From: Metallyticus violacea
Taxonomy: Eukaryota; Arthropoda; Insecta; Mantodea; Metallyticidae
Length of the DNA stretch: 64,000 nucleotides
Direction of reading: 5' to 3'
NCBI GenBank assembly: GCA_030762175.1
Contig: CM060833.1
Coordinates: forward strand, 169,088,501-169,152,500
Shown here: piece after piece, positions 13,001-28,000 of the stretch
How positions within the stretch are numbered: the first letter of the stretch is position 1
Layout: each line of letters starts with the position of its first letter
Position numbers and translations under genes: made by a program
Notes under the pieces: model-generated
Told to the model about the DNA's origin: nothing
Database searches by the model: none
What the model saw: the letters and a program-made list of their open reading frames with translations, nothing else

Positions 13001-16000
13001 AATTCATCTCCATGGGTAAAGGCATCAGTGCTCACTAGCTGTAAAAGTGGAAGGCCTTGGTGGAATATGCTAGAGACAAATAACTTGGCTGAGATTTTTG
13101 TAAATGGGGTTTTCCTCAGCTTGGGAATCAAATGCTCAGTAATTTTAGCACTTGTGGTCCCTGTGCTTATAAAATACTAATATCTTCATATTTCTTCAAA
13201 GTCCTATATTATTACCAAAAACATCATCCCTAAGCTCCAAACCACTAACATTAAAAGAAATAAAACAAAAGTAATTTATCTAGTTATCTGTTTGGTAAAG
13301 TCTGACAATTCACTAATGAAAAAGAAATTTGACCTTTTATCAATACAATGTACAGGTCATGCTTCATACAAAATAATTTTCATTTGTCCAAGCTTTCTGC
13401 AATTATAATTTTAGTTAGATTAGTATGTTGTTTTTCAAAGTATCCATAGGAGGTTCCTACCCTTTCAGATGCTTTGCAGTGTGCTCTATGGACCCTAAGC
13501 ACCCTGGACATTACCGGCATTACTAGAAGTACATCAGGCAGTACATTTGAACCTCTCCCTTCAGGGAGTTGTTCAAGAGAGTTGGACCTGGTGGTAGAAT
13601 GTATTGCTGTAACTAAATCTGTATTGAATTCCCCTTTGGTCGACTTTCAAGTTTGGGAATGATGCAAGAACTGCAGAGATTAATCAACTGCAGTCAACTG
13701 CACATGGAGCAGTGCCATGAAGTAAAAATTCCCAGGATAATGCAATAGGGGGGCTAAAATATACTTTAAATTTGGGATATAGATGAGGCAGGAAAATGCT
13801 AATTTTATATATGAACATACCTGGACTCATTCAAAAGAGCTGACCAAACAAAATTGGAAAGATTTTGTAGTAGCAAGGAGAGGATTATACAATTATGAAA
13901 TGTTTGTATAGAATATTGAGATTGAATGAAAAGTATATTTAGGCAAATGCTCAAGGGAAATAGAAAAAGGACTGCATAGGTGTGTTAAATTCAGAATTGG
14001 AATGGGTGAAGTATGGAAGTTATAAGAGCATAATGATAAGTTATTGCAAGAAAGTAAGATTTAAGATTCAGGACATGAAAAAACAAAATATACTTTATTG
14101 TTTTGAAGAAAAAAGTTCTTTGAAAGTGTATATAGAAGTGCATATAGGAGACAAAAGTACATAGATATTTGCAATTAATTAGGATGCCAAGTTTTTGCAT
14201 GAAGATGAGTTATATGAATTGGGAATAATCAGGAAATATGCCATTTGTGTGGAGGAGCTGAGAACGAGCATCATTGTATACTAGAATGCGAGGAAAAAAT
14301 AGTTATTACTGCAGCAATTTTGGCTAAAGAAATGGAATAATTAACTGAGGGATACTCTTAAGAAAAAAAAGTCTAAATAATAATGATAAACATTATTTGA
14401 GATGATAGATGTTGGATAGCATTTAAGGAGGTAAATTATAAAATTGAATAAGTGAGTGATGGGAGGGTCCACAACAACCATGGAGTTATGGTATATTGGT
14501 GCTAATGAAATATCAGACAAGCAACTCATTTTTTTTATATAGTAGATGTTGGTTGAAAAATTGTACATTTATTGTGTATTTCTTCATTGTCAGATAAATA
14601 AAGTTCAATGAAGTAAAATTTAAAACAATTCATTTGCAAATCTCCTGCTTACTAGCACAACCCTTTCTCAACATTGCCAGCATCTGGAGCTACAAATTCA
14701 TGGTGCCTTAGCAATTTTAATTTTTAAAACTTAGTACTATAAATAAAATAAATGATTTCTACATTCACCCTTCTTACAGAAGAACTGATCCAGCATCTTC
14801 TATAAGAAAGGTGACTACAGAATTAATGTAATTTATTTGTATTATCCAAGTATTAAAAAGATGAAGAATTATGTTGCCAGATGCTGGTGAAGGCAGGGAA
14901 TTGTACTGGTAAGACCTGACTTGTGGATGATTGGTTTTATTTTGCCTCACTGTATTTACATTTAATTGTTTTATGAAAATATTAAGATATTTATAGATTA
15001 TTAATTTAGTATAATTTACTACATTTCTCTCTTTTACAGACACTGGCTCATACGTTACAAGCTATGGGACAAGATGAAGGGATGTATCAGCAGTACATAC
15101 CATTGGCATTACATTTGGCAGAAGATCACTTTTTGATGCACCAAAGCAGGGATGTTCAACTTCTTATAGCATGTTGTATTGCAGATGTTTTAAGAGTTTA
15201 TGCTCCAGAAGCACCATACAAAGATCCAGAACAAGTGAAGGTATTCATGAATCAGGGATTACTGAGAATTTGTGGTTATTAATAGAATCTACAAAGTGTG
15301 TACCTTTCTTTTGAAAGTTCAGTTCTTATTAAAAACACTGTAGGTATATGTGCTTGAGGTTCTATTAGTATAGAAGGGAGTAAAATCAAATACACTAATG
15401 GAAAAATAGTTCAGCAACAAAGGAAAATGTTGAGACACATTACATCTGATGGTCATTATTGTAATTTTATTTGCACATCATTTGGAAATTCTGTTATTTT
15501 TCCTCATTGCTCTTCAACAATGAAATCACTTTAGCCAGAGATGTGCTAGTTCTAAATTATAAGAATAACCACGTGTCGGACTATGGAAAATCCTAATACC
15601 ATAAAAGAGAGAAGCCATCAACATAGGTTTGGCATGAAAATGTGGGCTGGCATAGCTGCTAACCATTTTATTGGCTCATACTGTTAATCCTTTGACTTAA
15701 TGGGCATGTGCTTCTCCAGTATTTGATCCACATACTCCCTGAGTTTCTTAAAAATGTCCCTCCGGGCATATGTCAAATGTGGTTCTAACATGATGTGAAT
15801 CCTCCTTTCTTGTTTCAACATAAATGTGTGAACCATCTGAACCAAATGTTTTCTGGTAATTGGATTAGTAGCCACCTACTCACTTCAATTTTGACCATTG
15901 GGGACCAAGAGTCTCATATTCAAAACACCGGCAGTCTCAGGTCAAGACTTACTAGCAAAGACATTGACAGCTTGTTATGAAATTTCCTGGGCTCCAGGAA

Positions 16001-19000
16001 TATTCAAAGGGGTGTGCGGTTCATTTTGCACCTATGTAATCTTTGGGAATGTCACAGTTCACCATTTTCAACTGTTCCTGTGAGTGAGAAGCAGGGCAAT
16101 ATTGATACAAGAAAAACAATTGAAAAGTTTCTTTGTACTAAAATCATAAAGAGGAATAGATTTCCTACATGAGCCTTTTAGCATGTTATTTCTTTTATTT
16201 GGAGGTGAAAATTTTTATGTTTGTTTTCTTTTATTATACACTTTATTTCATTAATTCCTTACTTCATTCTAACGATGATATTTTTCCTTGCTAGTACCAG
16301 AATTTACATTCTTTACCCTTTCAGAAGCAGGAAAATACGTTCTACTAATAAATTTTTCTCAATTTTGTTTAATCTTGAACATTTACATTTACTATACAAC
16401 TACAACCAAAAGTGCAAAAAATTATAGATGTTATACTATTTCATAAAATTACCCTGTTTTATAATTTCAAAGCATTTGTATTTATTGCAGTAACACTGGA
16501 ACTGAATTGCATTGAGTACTGTATGCAGCAAAATGAAAATCTGTCTTGTCACAGAAAAAAAGTATCATGCATTCTTTGAAATTCAAACCCATGCTCTTTT
16601 TTACTGAGCATAACTATGCCATAGTAGTGCTATTACTAACCCTTGTACTACATTATAACATTGATTCATTGGACACTGATGGAATGATGTATTGGGAAAT
16701 AATTATTTTAAGGAAGGAAAAGTTCCAGGCTTAAGTTTAGGGTACTTCCCCAGCATTTGCCATTTATGAGGACTGAGGAAAACCTGGAAAAAACCTGTCC
16801 TCAGTCAGGGTGGACAGTCCTGGCAGGATTCGAACCCCAGATCTCCCACTCACGAGTCCATACCTTAATCTCCTGGAACTTTGTTTTCTAAGACTGGCAA
16901 ACATCATTATGCATGTTTTTGTTGTAGTGCAAGCAGCAAAGTTGGACCTGGAGGTCAAGTGGTACCCATATTTGCCTCTTAAATCCAAAATCGCAGATTC
17001 AATCCCAACCAGGGTCAATGGATTTTTTCGGGCATAAAAATTCTAAGTATGGCTGCCTTTGGAAAGGATGTAATGCCGTGGATACCATGTCATAGATTTA
17101 CAGCATGAAAAGGAACCTCAAGCCTGAAAGAAAAGGCTTCTGAGCAGACCTGCATTTCACTCTCTGAATTGAATGAGATGCTGATGACCTAAGATGACAA
17201 AGAGCTTCCGTAAATAAACCAAATCAACCTCAACAAGCAAACAAGAAATTACTTTGAACATAGCTCCTGTGCAAATGGTAGTTCAGATGCTTGGGCATTG
17301 TCATAAGACATATTCTATAGCTCAACCAACTGCCACATTGTCACTTGATTTTCTTCATATACTGTAACAGCAGAAGTGTTTAGACATTAAATCATATATA
17401 ATTAAAGATGGATTGCGTGGCCGACTGTGTTTGCTAGTTTATTGTTTAGACAATGAAGTATTTTTGACCTCATATGTCTTTTGCAATAATTTGGAAGCTT
17501 CACTGGGTGGTTATTTAGTTGCACATAACTTCATTGTGACATCTTACTCTTCCTCAGACTGCATGTCATTTTGCTCCCATCTGTTGGTTTAATATAGCAA
17601 TTTTGCATTATACATGTATTGAAAAGGGTACAATTTTTTGAAATGTTGCCATCAATTGCCATGTACCAAAATTTTCCATTAGGAAGCTGCTGATGAACTG
17701 AAGACTGGTGCTTAGCAAACACTGTTAAATATATTGTTAGTTAAATGGTGAAAATTAGTATGTTAATGAAAATTTTAGTATCAGAGTGATATAAAATATT
17801 GGCTAGTGACAGCACCTGGATTAGAACCAGGCCATATTATAGTATTTGTAAACTTAGTGCTATTTAAATGAGTATTAAATAAAAATGTAACAAAACTGGA
17901 GGAAAAAAGAAATGGCAACAGTTTGTATTTTTATTCTAAAACCGTGTTATATTCCTTCATTACCATTTTCAGCCATAGTTATCATTTTTGACACACTTGT
18001 TGAAGGCACTGAAACCATAGCACTACTGTTTTGTTGATAATGTAAGTGAATGATTGCCTACTGCATGAAATATGTATGGAAACACTTCTGAATGTTTTCC
18101 AGTAGTTTGAGAAAGAGTGAAAAGTTTTAGAGGCTCATATATAAATGAATATGGAGGATATTGGAATATCTCCCACCCCCACCACAACCACCATACCAAT
18201 AAATTCTTTTCAATAGTAGTATAGCAGAGTAACACTAGGCATTGTTAAGCAAGACTGGGTTGCACAAGTTTGAAAATGCAGCTGTTTTCCCTGCAAAGCA
18301 GAACAAAGTTGATGTTCCATGTAGCTGTGGTAATACATGACATTCAATCTAACCTTGAGGAACTGCATGATTATTGTACTTTGGACTTCATAGATCACTA
18401 TGAACACCACTTTCATATTCCTAGGTTCTTGGCATAGTTTTGGTTCAAAAGGTGGTGAATGCTGCCATTTACTGGACTGACATTTCAGTTCTGAATCTAA
18501 GAATGCACCCACATTTCATTTGGTTCGATGATCCTGTTGATAAATGCATGACCTCCCCAGTGCAACCTGTCAAATAATTACCAGTAAAGGCTTAATGGTG
18601 CTGTCTCTAAATATCTATTAGGTGATGAGGCATTTGATTTTATAATACCCAAGCAAGTCTCTTTCAACACATGCAGCACTTGGCTGATGTATTCATTCCT
18701 TGCATCCATCTTACTCACTTATTATTGCCTATCTGTTGTCAGCAGAGACTGATTCAGTTGCATGTAGTAGTGTGGTGCATAGCCATGCCAAACATCATCC
18801 AGAATGACAAGGCAACATTTCAGAGAAAAGATATCTTTAGGGTGGTACTCTTTTTACTAATGTGTTGGGCATTCATACATGTTCATTTGTAACATCTGCA
18901 GAGTGACAATAAATACATTGATTGGGTGTGCTTTCCCTGTACCAATGCTGGAAAACAGCGGTGCTCTCATTTGATACTATGCAATGTGACAAGTGTGTTG

Positions 19001-22000
19001 CCTACTTTTTCCCCCCACTCAAGTTGTTTTCTTACCTCACTGCACTGGCAGTCTGTTGTTTTTCTGATAGTACTTGTATGTGTATCTAGCATTAACAATT
19101 TTGTCTGTACTTTATGGAGACTTTAACTGAACTCAATGAACTTAACTCTTGACTAGTGTAGACCACTTTTATTGCATTTGGAAAAATGCAATTAAGTACT
19201 TATTGACCTGTACAATTGAAACTAAATTATTTAAAAATATATGTTTTGTTTCCAGACTATATTCTTATTCCTGATTAAGCAACTCTCTGGATTGAAGGAT
19301 CCAAAGGATCCAGCATTCAAGCGCTACTTCTACCTGTTGGAAAACTTGGCTTATGTTAAGTCATTTAACATGTGCTTTGAACTGGAAGATTGCCAGGAAA
19401 TATTTTGTGCACTTTTTTCTCTGATGTTCAAAATTGTGAAGTAAGTAGTTTGTAAGTTTTATTGTTCTAAATAAAATTTATAAAAAGATAACATTACAAC
19501 TCTGAATTGATTGGTGCATTTGAAAACATAAAATAGTATTTGCTAGTGTACAACTTTTCAATACAGGTTTTGGTATGTTTCTTTGTAATCTTGAATAGTA
19601 AAGGTATTTATTAAGTTAATATAATATAAGACTGATATATATGTAAACAATATAATATAAGACTGATATAAATGTAAACATTATATGCAGAATGGGGGGG
19701 AAAAGCACAAATGTAAAACATCATCAAATAACAATTTGGCCCTTCGATGGAGAAATGAAATGTTCTATGCTACAGAGAAATTCAATCATCCAGAAAGAAA
19801 ATTTTTTCTGAACTTGTAAGAGCAGTTATTACTAGGTGATACTCCCATACAAGATAAGTTCTAAGAGTTTCTAGCTTGATTAACTTTTTCAGGTATCAGA
19901 AATAAACAATTTAATCACTTTTCAATTTAATTAAATCCCATTCACTTCAGCACACTTTCCATACCTTTCAAAAAGTACTAATTAGTGTTATCTGCTAAAG
20001 ATTCCATCACAGCATTTTTTCTGTATCATGTGTCTTTCCCTAGAGATCTTTTTTATAATTTAAAAGAAGAGATGGTGGTTTCTTTATGCTAGAAGTGGTA
20101 ATGATCCAGAATTCCTTGTCTTTTTTTTCCTTGAATTTGTGCAAGACTTATGCATAGCACTATGCATAAATGGAGGCATTTTTCATGAAGTCAATAAAGT
20201 GACATTTTTTGTGATCCCAGAATACTGTAGCTGTGATTTTTTTGATGGGGAGTGATCTTAAATTTTCTCTGTTGATCTTCATCTGGTATGCATCATTCTG
20301 TTGATTTCCTTTTGGAAAGAGGGTCCTAATAAAGGACCATGGTTTTACTTCCCCTCTGACAATGGATTCTAATAATTCTCCCTTACTTTGGCAAAGTCCT
20401 AAAACTAACATGAACAGGTCACATAGTGTTCCTTTTGAACTACAGAAAGAAAAAAGATCAACCCTTCTTACATTGTTCTTTATCATACAAAGCTCCTTCT
20501 TAGTAGTTTAAAAGACAGTTGTAAAAGAGGCCCCCAATCATGCTAGATGTCTTTAAGCATCATCCACTTCTCATTGAGTAGTTGCTCTTCGAAAAGACAA
20601 GACTTTTTTTTCATTCATCACTTCCATAGCTGTACTATCAAGAACATCATCTTCAAAACTCTTGGAATTGTTTAGTCCATCCCATCATAGAAGAGTATAA
20701 AGAGACTTAACCAGTGAGCATTTTCATGTAAATGGTGCAGATAGAGAATTGAAACTATTACTTCTCCTTAGCTGGTTACTTTCTGTCACCTAAACATAGT
20801 AAAATTGACATGAATTTTGTATGTCAAGTTTGAAATTTATGGCATCTACTTGGTGTATATTGAAATAAAATTTTTGAAATTTTTAGAATCTGTTTGGTGT
20901 ATCATCAAACTAAGCAATGTAAAAATGAGTTAATTAGATCATAATAGCAAAAAGCAAACAAATCCTTAGAGCTAAAAGTGGTATTTTAACCTCATATCAG
21001 TACACACAAAATACAAAAACTGAATATTAAGATAAATAAACACACAAATAGGATTAAAAAATGTATAAATAAAAAGGAATTGAAGCTATTTAATAAACAC
21101 TTCCCTAGCAAGACTGAATTAAGTATCATCAATTAATAAATACATAAATAATTCTTAATGAATTTACAGAGATACTGTATATTGCTGATAGTTTTCTAAT
21201 GCTGTTACAAATAATTCTTGTGCTTGCAATTTGCATGTACATAATTTGATAAAGCTGGAATTTTCTAATAGAAGAATATAAAGATTTATACAATAGTAAG
21301 GTCCAAAACTGCAGTTAACTACCAAGAGCTTTAATCTCGTCCAGTTTGAATGTATTGTTAAATATTTCAGTACATTCCGTATAAGATAGATTAATACTTT
21401 GGCTATTGTAAGTACATTTTAACATTACTATACTTGTTAGTTAATTTTGTTATTCTTATCCTTGAAGCTTCAGTAAAAATGTAATTTTTTGAGCAATTTG
21501 ATGCCAAACTTAATTGTATGATATAACAGTATGTTATATCATACCAATTTTATATATCGTGCATTTAACATTTTTCTGCATTTTACTTCAGATTTCTGTA
21601 GTACCAACTTTTGAATAATTTGATTGATGTATTTTATAATTTGATTTAACATAATGTTCTAGTTTGCAAAACCTGCATTTAATGAAGAAAATATGTATAT
21701 AATCATTATTTCTCAAAATTTTTCCATAATAAATTTTTCTCATAATTGATTGCAGTCTGAAAATCGTGTTGCCTCCATCCTTGTAGTGCTGCTTTCACAT
21801 TTGTATATTTCAGCACCTTGCATTCTGATTCGCTGGCCTTCTGACTTATGCTGATTCAAATTTGCATTGTGGAATTTTCTTGCTGTTTGTACAGCTATTT
21901 TACTGGGATTATTCATTTGTACACAAAGTGCATTATGTAGTGCAGGAGAATCATGTTAGTCATATTGGGAGAAATGGCAGCAGCAAAGAGAAAAATAGAG

Positions 22001-25000
22001 AAAAATTCAAAAGTGAAAGTATCAGATGTGGCTAGATGACTTTGAATGGCAACCTCATCCTAGAGTAACATTCTAGAAAACAAGGGCGCAATATTCAGTT
22101 GAAGAGGAAAAATGTGGCTGGGAGGCTAAAGAAAAATAATAAAATGTTCTCTCCATATGAAGAGATGGAAAAAATTGGTGTGTGTTCTGTTGCTTGCTTG
22201 TGGATGGTAACTGCATTAATGAAAAATCGTCAACAGTAGCTTTAAAGTTAGGGATGAAGCATTTCAAAGTAGCATATTGGTGGTTATATAGGCTTAAAGT
22301 GCAAAAAAGGAGTTTACAATAGCATGGTATGTGGTGAAGTGCAGACATTCACGTAAAAATTTGTGAAGCACTGCAAGAATGAGACTTTACTGAAGCTTTT
22401 AGAAGGTAATAAATAAGGGTTGGGTGTTTATGAAATATTATTTTCTTTTAATTACAAAATGGTTCCCTTCAATATAGTAATTCATTTAATATAAAAAAAA
22501 TCAATATAATTTATTTTAATGTTGCATTTTTGTATGGTAGATATAGTTTTCATTTTTAGAGTTACTAAAGATCATTTTCCCCAATTCTTGTGGAGAATTC
22601 TTTTTATAGTATTTTTTAAAATTTAGTTTTATTTTCCAGCAATGTTACATACAAATCTAGTTGCTGCATTTCTACTGTTTGATGTTTTCCTAGGCTAAGG
22701 AAACTGACTATCATTTAAATATTGTACTTACGAAGCGGTTGACAATGGAGTGGCAATATAACCTAAACTTAGGTATTCATTTTTTACACTAAACTCCATT
22801 CACAAGATGGGAGAGATTCTCCCGAAATGCATCTTACTTTTGTGTAAGTGAATGGAGTTTAGTGTAAAAAATGAATACCTATGTTTAGGTGACTATCATT
22901 TGTTAGTCAGAGTGATCTAATAAACTGACAACAATATGGTCAGGGTAAATTTTGGCGTTTCCTGCACCTTTCCACTATTGTTCAGCTCTTGGCCTGAAAA
23001 GTTGTAAAAACACCAGAATATGTCAAAAATTAATTTGGGAGAGAATTGGGTAGGAAGGAGAGGGAAGAATATGGGAAAAGAAAAATCATAGTATCCAATG
23101 TGGATGTGTAGAGTGAGTGACGAAATCAAAACCGAGTAAAAGTTTTTTTTAATTTGTTTTTTATTCTATTACAATTGCTGATAAAATTTGGAAAAGATAT
23201 TTTTTCATCTGGTGAAAGTGGGTTATTCCATAAAATGTAGAAAGATGATTTGTTGTGCAATAGCATATTGCATGTTAGGAATACCTGAAAGGGTTAACTT
23301 TACTAAAGATAAAAAATTCTAGTTCATTATCCATTAAATGTGTGTTCTATAAGGAATTATGTGACATAATGATTATGTGAACATTTCCTTAAATAAAATT
23401 AAACAACTAAAAATTACAGTGCTTTTTCAAGCAACATATTGGCCATAATATTGCAGAGAAATTTAAGCAGGGATAATATAGGTGAGGGATGAAGACATAA
23501 TGTAGAATACCAGAAATATTGTTCTGAATGAGCCATTTTCAATTGATGAGATGAAAAAAATATCATTTTTAAAATTATCCATTGTTATTTTGTTACTGAA
23601 TTTTTATCAATTCAGAGTTAATTTTTTAATACTTCAGAAACAATAGAAGAGTTCTGATTTCTTTTAAAAACTATCTACATTTTTGTGTTTATTATCTTTT
23701 CACATACAGTCCATGGTTTGTAATTTTTTAAAACCTTTAGGCATTTTTAATTATGTATTATAAGGCAAAAAAATGAGCAACTGCCAGAAACCATGATCAA
23801 TTTGGAAAACATCAAAAGCATTTGCTGATTCACAGTAAGTTTTAAAGCCGTCTTCAGATGCCTTAAACAGGAAATGCATTTATTCAGACCATTTGCTCTG
23901 ATAATAAAAACTATTTAGGTTAAAATCCTCATGCTTGAATTTATTTGTTAGTTTTTACAAGTAAAATGAATGTTTAATATATGGCAATAATATATGTTAA
24001 TGTGAATACAATTTATTAATTAATATACTGTGGGTAAATTTCTTCCACACTTCACTTACTGTATTTATGTTAGGACATGTTTTGGAAACCAAAGTTCCCA
24101 TGCTCAGTTGTTGACTCACTGTTACCTCTTGTTCGTATGGGTCCTGTAGAAGCTATTTTGTTGTATATGGTGGGTGACCTCTGGTGCATATGAATCCATG
24201 GCAGAAGGTTGACCTTTAATTTTTTTTCTGTACCATTTATTCAAAATTTAACAATTTTGTAATTTCAGTATTCTATGACTTCTTATTGCTTTCTAATATG
24301 TTCTTGTTCAAAACTCTTCCTAATTCTGCCAATTAAAGGGAGAACAACATGGGTTTCTCAAATTCAGGAATTTAAAATTGTATAGGAATTGGCGAAGCAT
24401 GGAATTTAAAAATTATAATGATAATTAAAATTTCTGGAAGAAATATCCAGTATTAGAATAAGGCAGGACAAGAAATGTTTGTAGTTTTATAGAGAAAAAC
24501 TAAAAGGTATATAGAAGTGGAAATGGATGTAGTAGAGAAAAATATATTTAAATTTATAATAGATTGGGGAGAGAAGGATTTGCTTGGGATAGAAAAGTAT
24601 TATGAAGTTGAGGAATTTAATAATGAGAACTAGTATAGAAATTCGCCCATTTTGTTAAGAGGTAGGGAATGAAAATATTGTGTATTAGAATCTGAGGAAC
24701 ACAAGTTTTGGAGGCAACATATTTGGTTAAAGAAATGGCATAATTTACAGGTGGAAATAATTATGAAAAAATTCTAAGCATCAAGTAAGTTAATATCCAC
24801 ACCTGACAATAGGAACAAATGTTCTTGAAATGTATCTTTTTAAAATATAAGTTAAGTATAAATGTTATTACACCAAATTATATTACAAAAAGGTAATGCA
24901 TAAGTTTCCAAGGGATTAACAAAATTCAGTAGTGTATATGAATAAATTGAGAAGAGTAAATATTAAGATCTAATAATATGCTAATAAATTAATGTTAAGG

Positions 25001-28000
25001 GATATTGGAATGCAAGGAATAGAAACATATTTACATATTAGTTATAATATTACATTTGTGAATACTGTGTGTGTTCTTTTGCTAAATAAACATTAAAGTG
25101 TATTTCATTTAAGAACTTTAGAAAAATAAGACATTTTTAAAAATTTTTGTTCGAACTCACACAGTGACACTTGTTAAATGTAAATTATAATTAATCTGTT
25201 GTCTAACACACTCTTATACTTCACTTACTTTTAAACATGGTGGGACTGGTTTGGAAGGGATATCCTCTCCATCTTCAACCAACTTGATGACTGGTACAAG
25301 AAATTAACATCTATGAGGACCTGTGGCTCCATCCTGGTGGTGTTTTTTTCTTTATAAACTGGAAATTGGTATTACATTCTTCTATAATGTCGAAATTCAT
25401 AAGATGATCCTTATGTTTATGAATATAAATCTTCTTCCATGTGTCCAATTCTGTACGTCCGTGTGCTTTTTTAAGTAGCTTTATTTCTCTTTTTATGTTG
25501 CGATTATCTTTCCAAAAATGGTGTGCCACTGCTGACCTATCAATCTGTTTGTGCTTAACATTCCTGAGATCCTCCGTTAACCGTGTTCCTATATTCCTTT
25601 TAGTTTTTCCAACATATATCTTATCACATTCTTTACATGCTACTTTGTAGATGCCTGACTTTTTTTCCGGTGGAATGTTATTAAAACTGTTGTCCACTAA
25701 AGCATTTTTCAGACTGTATCTATTAACAGGTGCCAATTTAATGTTAATATCTTTAAACTTTTTTTGAAATTTATTCATAGCTACTGGATGGTAAGTGAAT
25801 TTTTTAAAAACTGGTCTCTCTTTTTCAGTTAATAGTGTGGAGGTATTCTTGATCAATTTCTTCTTTAGGAATCTATTAATTTTTTTTTTACTAAATTTTT
25901 GTTAAAACCATTTATAATGGCAATCTCCTGTATCTTCTCAAATTGTTCCGTCCTGGTGGTTTAGTAGTAACCATACTTGCCTTCTAAACCCAAGATCGCG
26001 GGTTCAAACTCAGCCAGGACCAATGGATTTTTTTCAAGCGTAAAAATCCTAAGTATGGCTCCTTCTGAAGGGAAGTAAAGCTGGGTCCCATGTTGTACAT
26101 TTACGGCATGAAAAAGAACCTCAAATCTGAAAGAAGAGGCCTCTGAGCAAAATTTGTCGGCCATTTCACGTCTTAATTGAATGGGACGCTGATGACCTGA
26201 GATGTTAAAGAGCGTCCGTAAATAAATCAATTAAACTTCTCAAATTCTTTTTTGTACTCCTCTTTACTGATTGGTAAATTCACCAGTCTATATTTTAAGC
26301 TGTTAAAAATTAAGTGCTTGTGAGCTATGGGGTTAAACCGTTTAATTTTACGTAGTTATCTGTGTGTGTATCCTTTCTATAGATTCCAAATTCTAAATTT
26401 CCATGGTTCATATTAATTTTTATACCTAAAAACGGCAACATTCCCTTTGTTTCTGTTTCCAGTGTGAAGGATATATTCCTTTCTTGTATATGTAAAAACT
26501 TCAAAGCATCTTCAACAAATTCTTTTTTCACTATATTAAAAAGGTCATCAATGTATCTAGCATTTAAAATAAAGTGGGAAGGCGGAAATTATGTGAGTTT
26601 CAAATGTACTCGTAAATAAATCTACCAGAAAGGGGGACAAAGGATTTCCCATTGTGAGTCCTGTTTTCTGTTTATAGAATTCTCCTGCAAATTTAAAATA
26701 GGAGTGGTTTATACAAATGTTAGTAAGGTGGGTGTATTCTTTCCTGTGAGTTTTATTAATGACCATTCCTTTAACCAATCGTTCAAAAACGATAAAAGCT
26801 TGTCATTTGCAATACTCGGGAAAAAGATACTACATCGAAAGACACTAAAATATCAGAGGATAGAACTTTAAAGTGATTTATTTTTTCTATTAACTGGAAC
26901 GAGTTTTTTATGCTTCTACTTTGAAACCTTGGTAGAGCTGTAAATCTATCTGTAAGCCATTTTGCTAGAAAATGTGAAGGGGTATTTATATTATTAATGA
27001 TGGGTCTCATGTCCTTCCCCAGTTTATGCTTTTAGGTAACCCATATACTCTGGCTATATTAGGATTGTTTTGTTTTAAACTACGTTTATCTATGTCTGGT
27101 ATTATAGTGCAAGCCTGTATAGCTTCATTCACTAATTTTGAGTATTCTTTCAATGGGTCAAATTTGACATGGGCATGTTGTTTTTTGTTTAATTACTCTA
27201 ACATTTAATCAGATAATCATCTTTGTCCAATGTTATTGTTTTATTCCCTTTATCAGCCTTTTTGTAAATAACTCCTTTTCCTTTGAGTGATGTAATAATG
27301 TTACTGCAATTTTGAATTCTATTTGGTTTCATTTTGTTAATCCTTTTAAGAGCATCCTCTGATTTTATTCTAATCTTTTCTTTCTCTTTATTAGTTAAAC
27401 CTTCCATGGCAATTTCCAGATCAAGTATGTAACCTTCAATGTTATTGGAGAAGTTTACACTAGTTTTAAAATCCCTATTGAGTATAGATAACTGTTCTTT
27501 ATTAAAGCTTACTTGTGATAAATTTACCACATTATTCTGTTTCTGTATTGTTTTTTTTTTTTTATCAGTTCTGAAAATTTTTCAATTTCGCAAATTTCTT
27601 TTTTGAATAATTACTTTTTCTTTTCTATGATTTGTATATGCTCTAGTGCATTCATTATTAAGTTGTCCCAAATTACATAACTTAACATAGGAACACGGTT
27701 AAAGGAGCATCTCAGGAACGTTAAGTACAAACAGATTAATAGGTCAGCAGTGGCACACCATTTTTGGAAAGATAATCGCAACATAAATAGAGAAATGAAG
27801 TTACTTAAAAAAGCACACAAAGTACAGAATTGGACACATGGGAGAAGATTTACATTCATAAACATAGGAATCATCTTATGAATTTCAACATTATAGGAGA
27901 ATGTAATACCAATTTCCAGTTTATAAAGAAAAAAACACCACCAGGATGGAGCCACAGGTCCTCATAGATGTTAGTTTCTCGTACCAGTCATCAAGTTGAT

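Larger units (their letters stand above)
2802..15039 (+). other. PDS5 intron 1 (12.2 kb)
   Basis: The intron is bounded by AAG|gtgaaa and ttttacag|ACA. It carries the elements listed separately between 4012 and 14600. Nothing recognisable was found in 2802-3940, 5060-6000, 6910-7370, 7690-8440, 10420-10950, 11650-12477, 12760-13225 and 14600-15039, apart from AT-rich sequence and short non-coding frames. Confidence 0.85.
15241..19255 (+). other. PDS5 intron 2 (4.0 kb)
   Basis: The donor is gtattc and the acceptor tttccag. It contains the SINEs at 16709 and 16941 and a mariner remnant near 18020-18570. Nothing recognisable was found in 15241-16708, 17229-18020 and 18570-19255. The short frames there have no family signature. 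Confidence 0.85.

Noticed and set aside
15684..16083. Overlapping frames suggesting a decayed gene
   Set aside because: No family landmark in any frame; left as unassigned intron.
17531..17722. 63-codon reverse frame as a possible transposase piece
   Set aside because: No recognisable motif or flanking repeats.
22801..22840. Active hammerhead in the 22.8-kb hairpin
   Set aside because: Stem II and GAAA are present, but the CUGA part reads CACA and GUH is missing, so it is listed only as a decayed relic.
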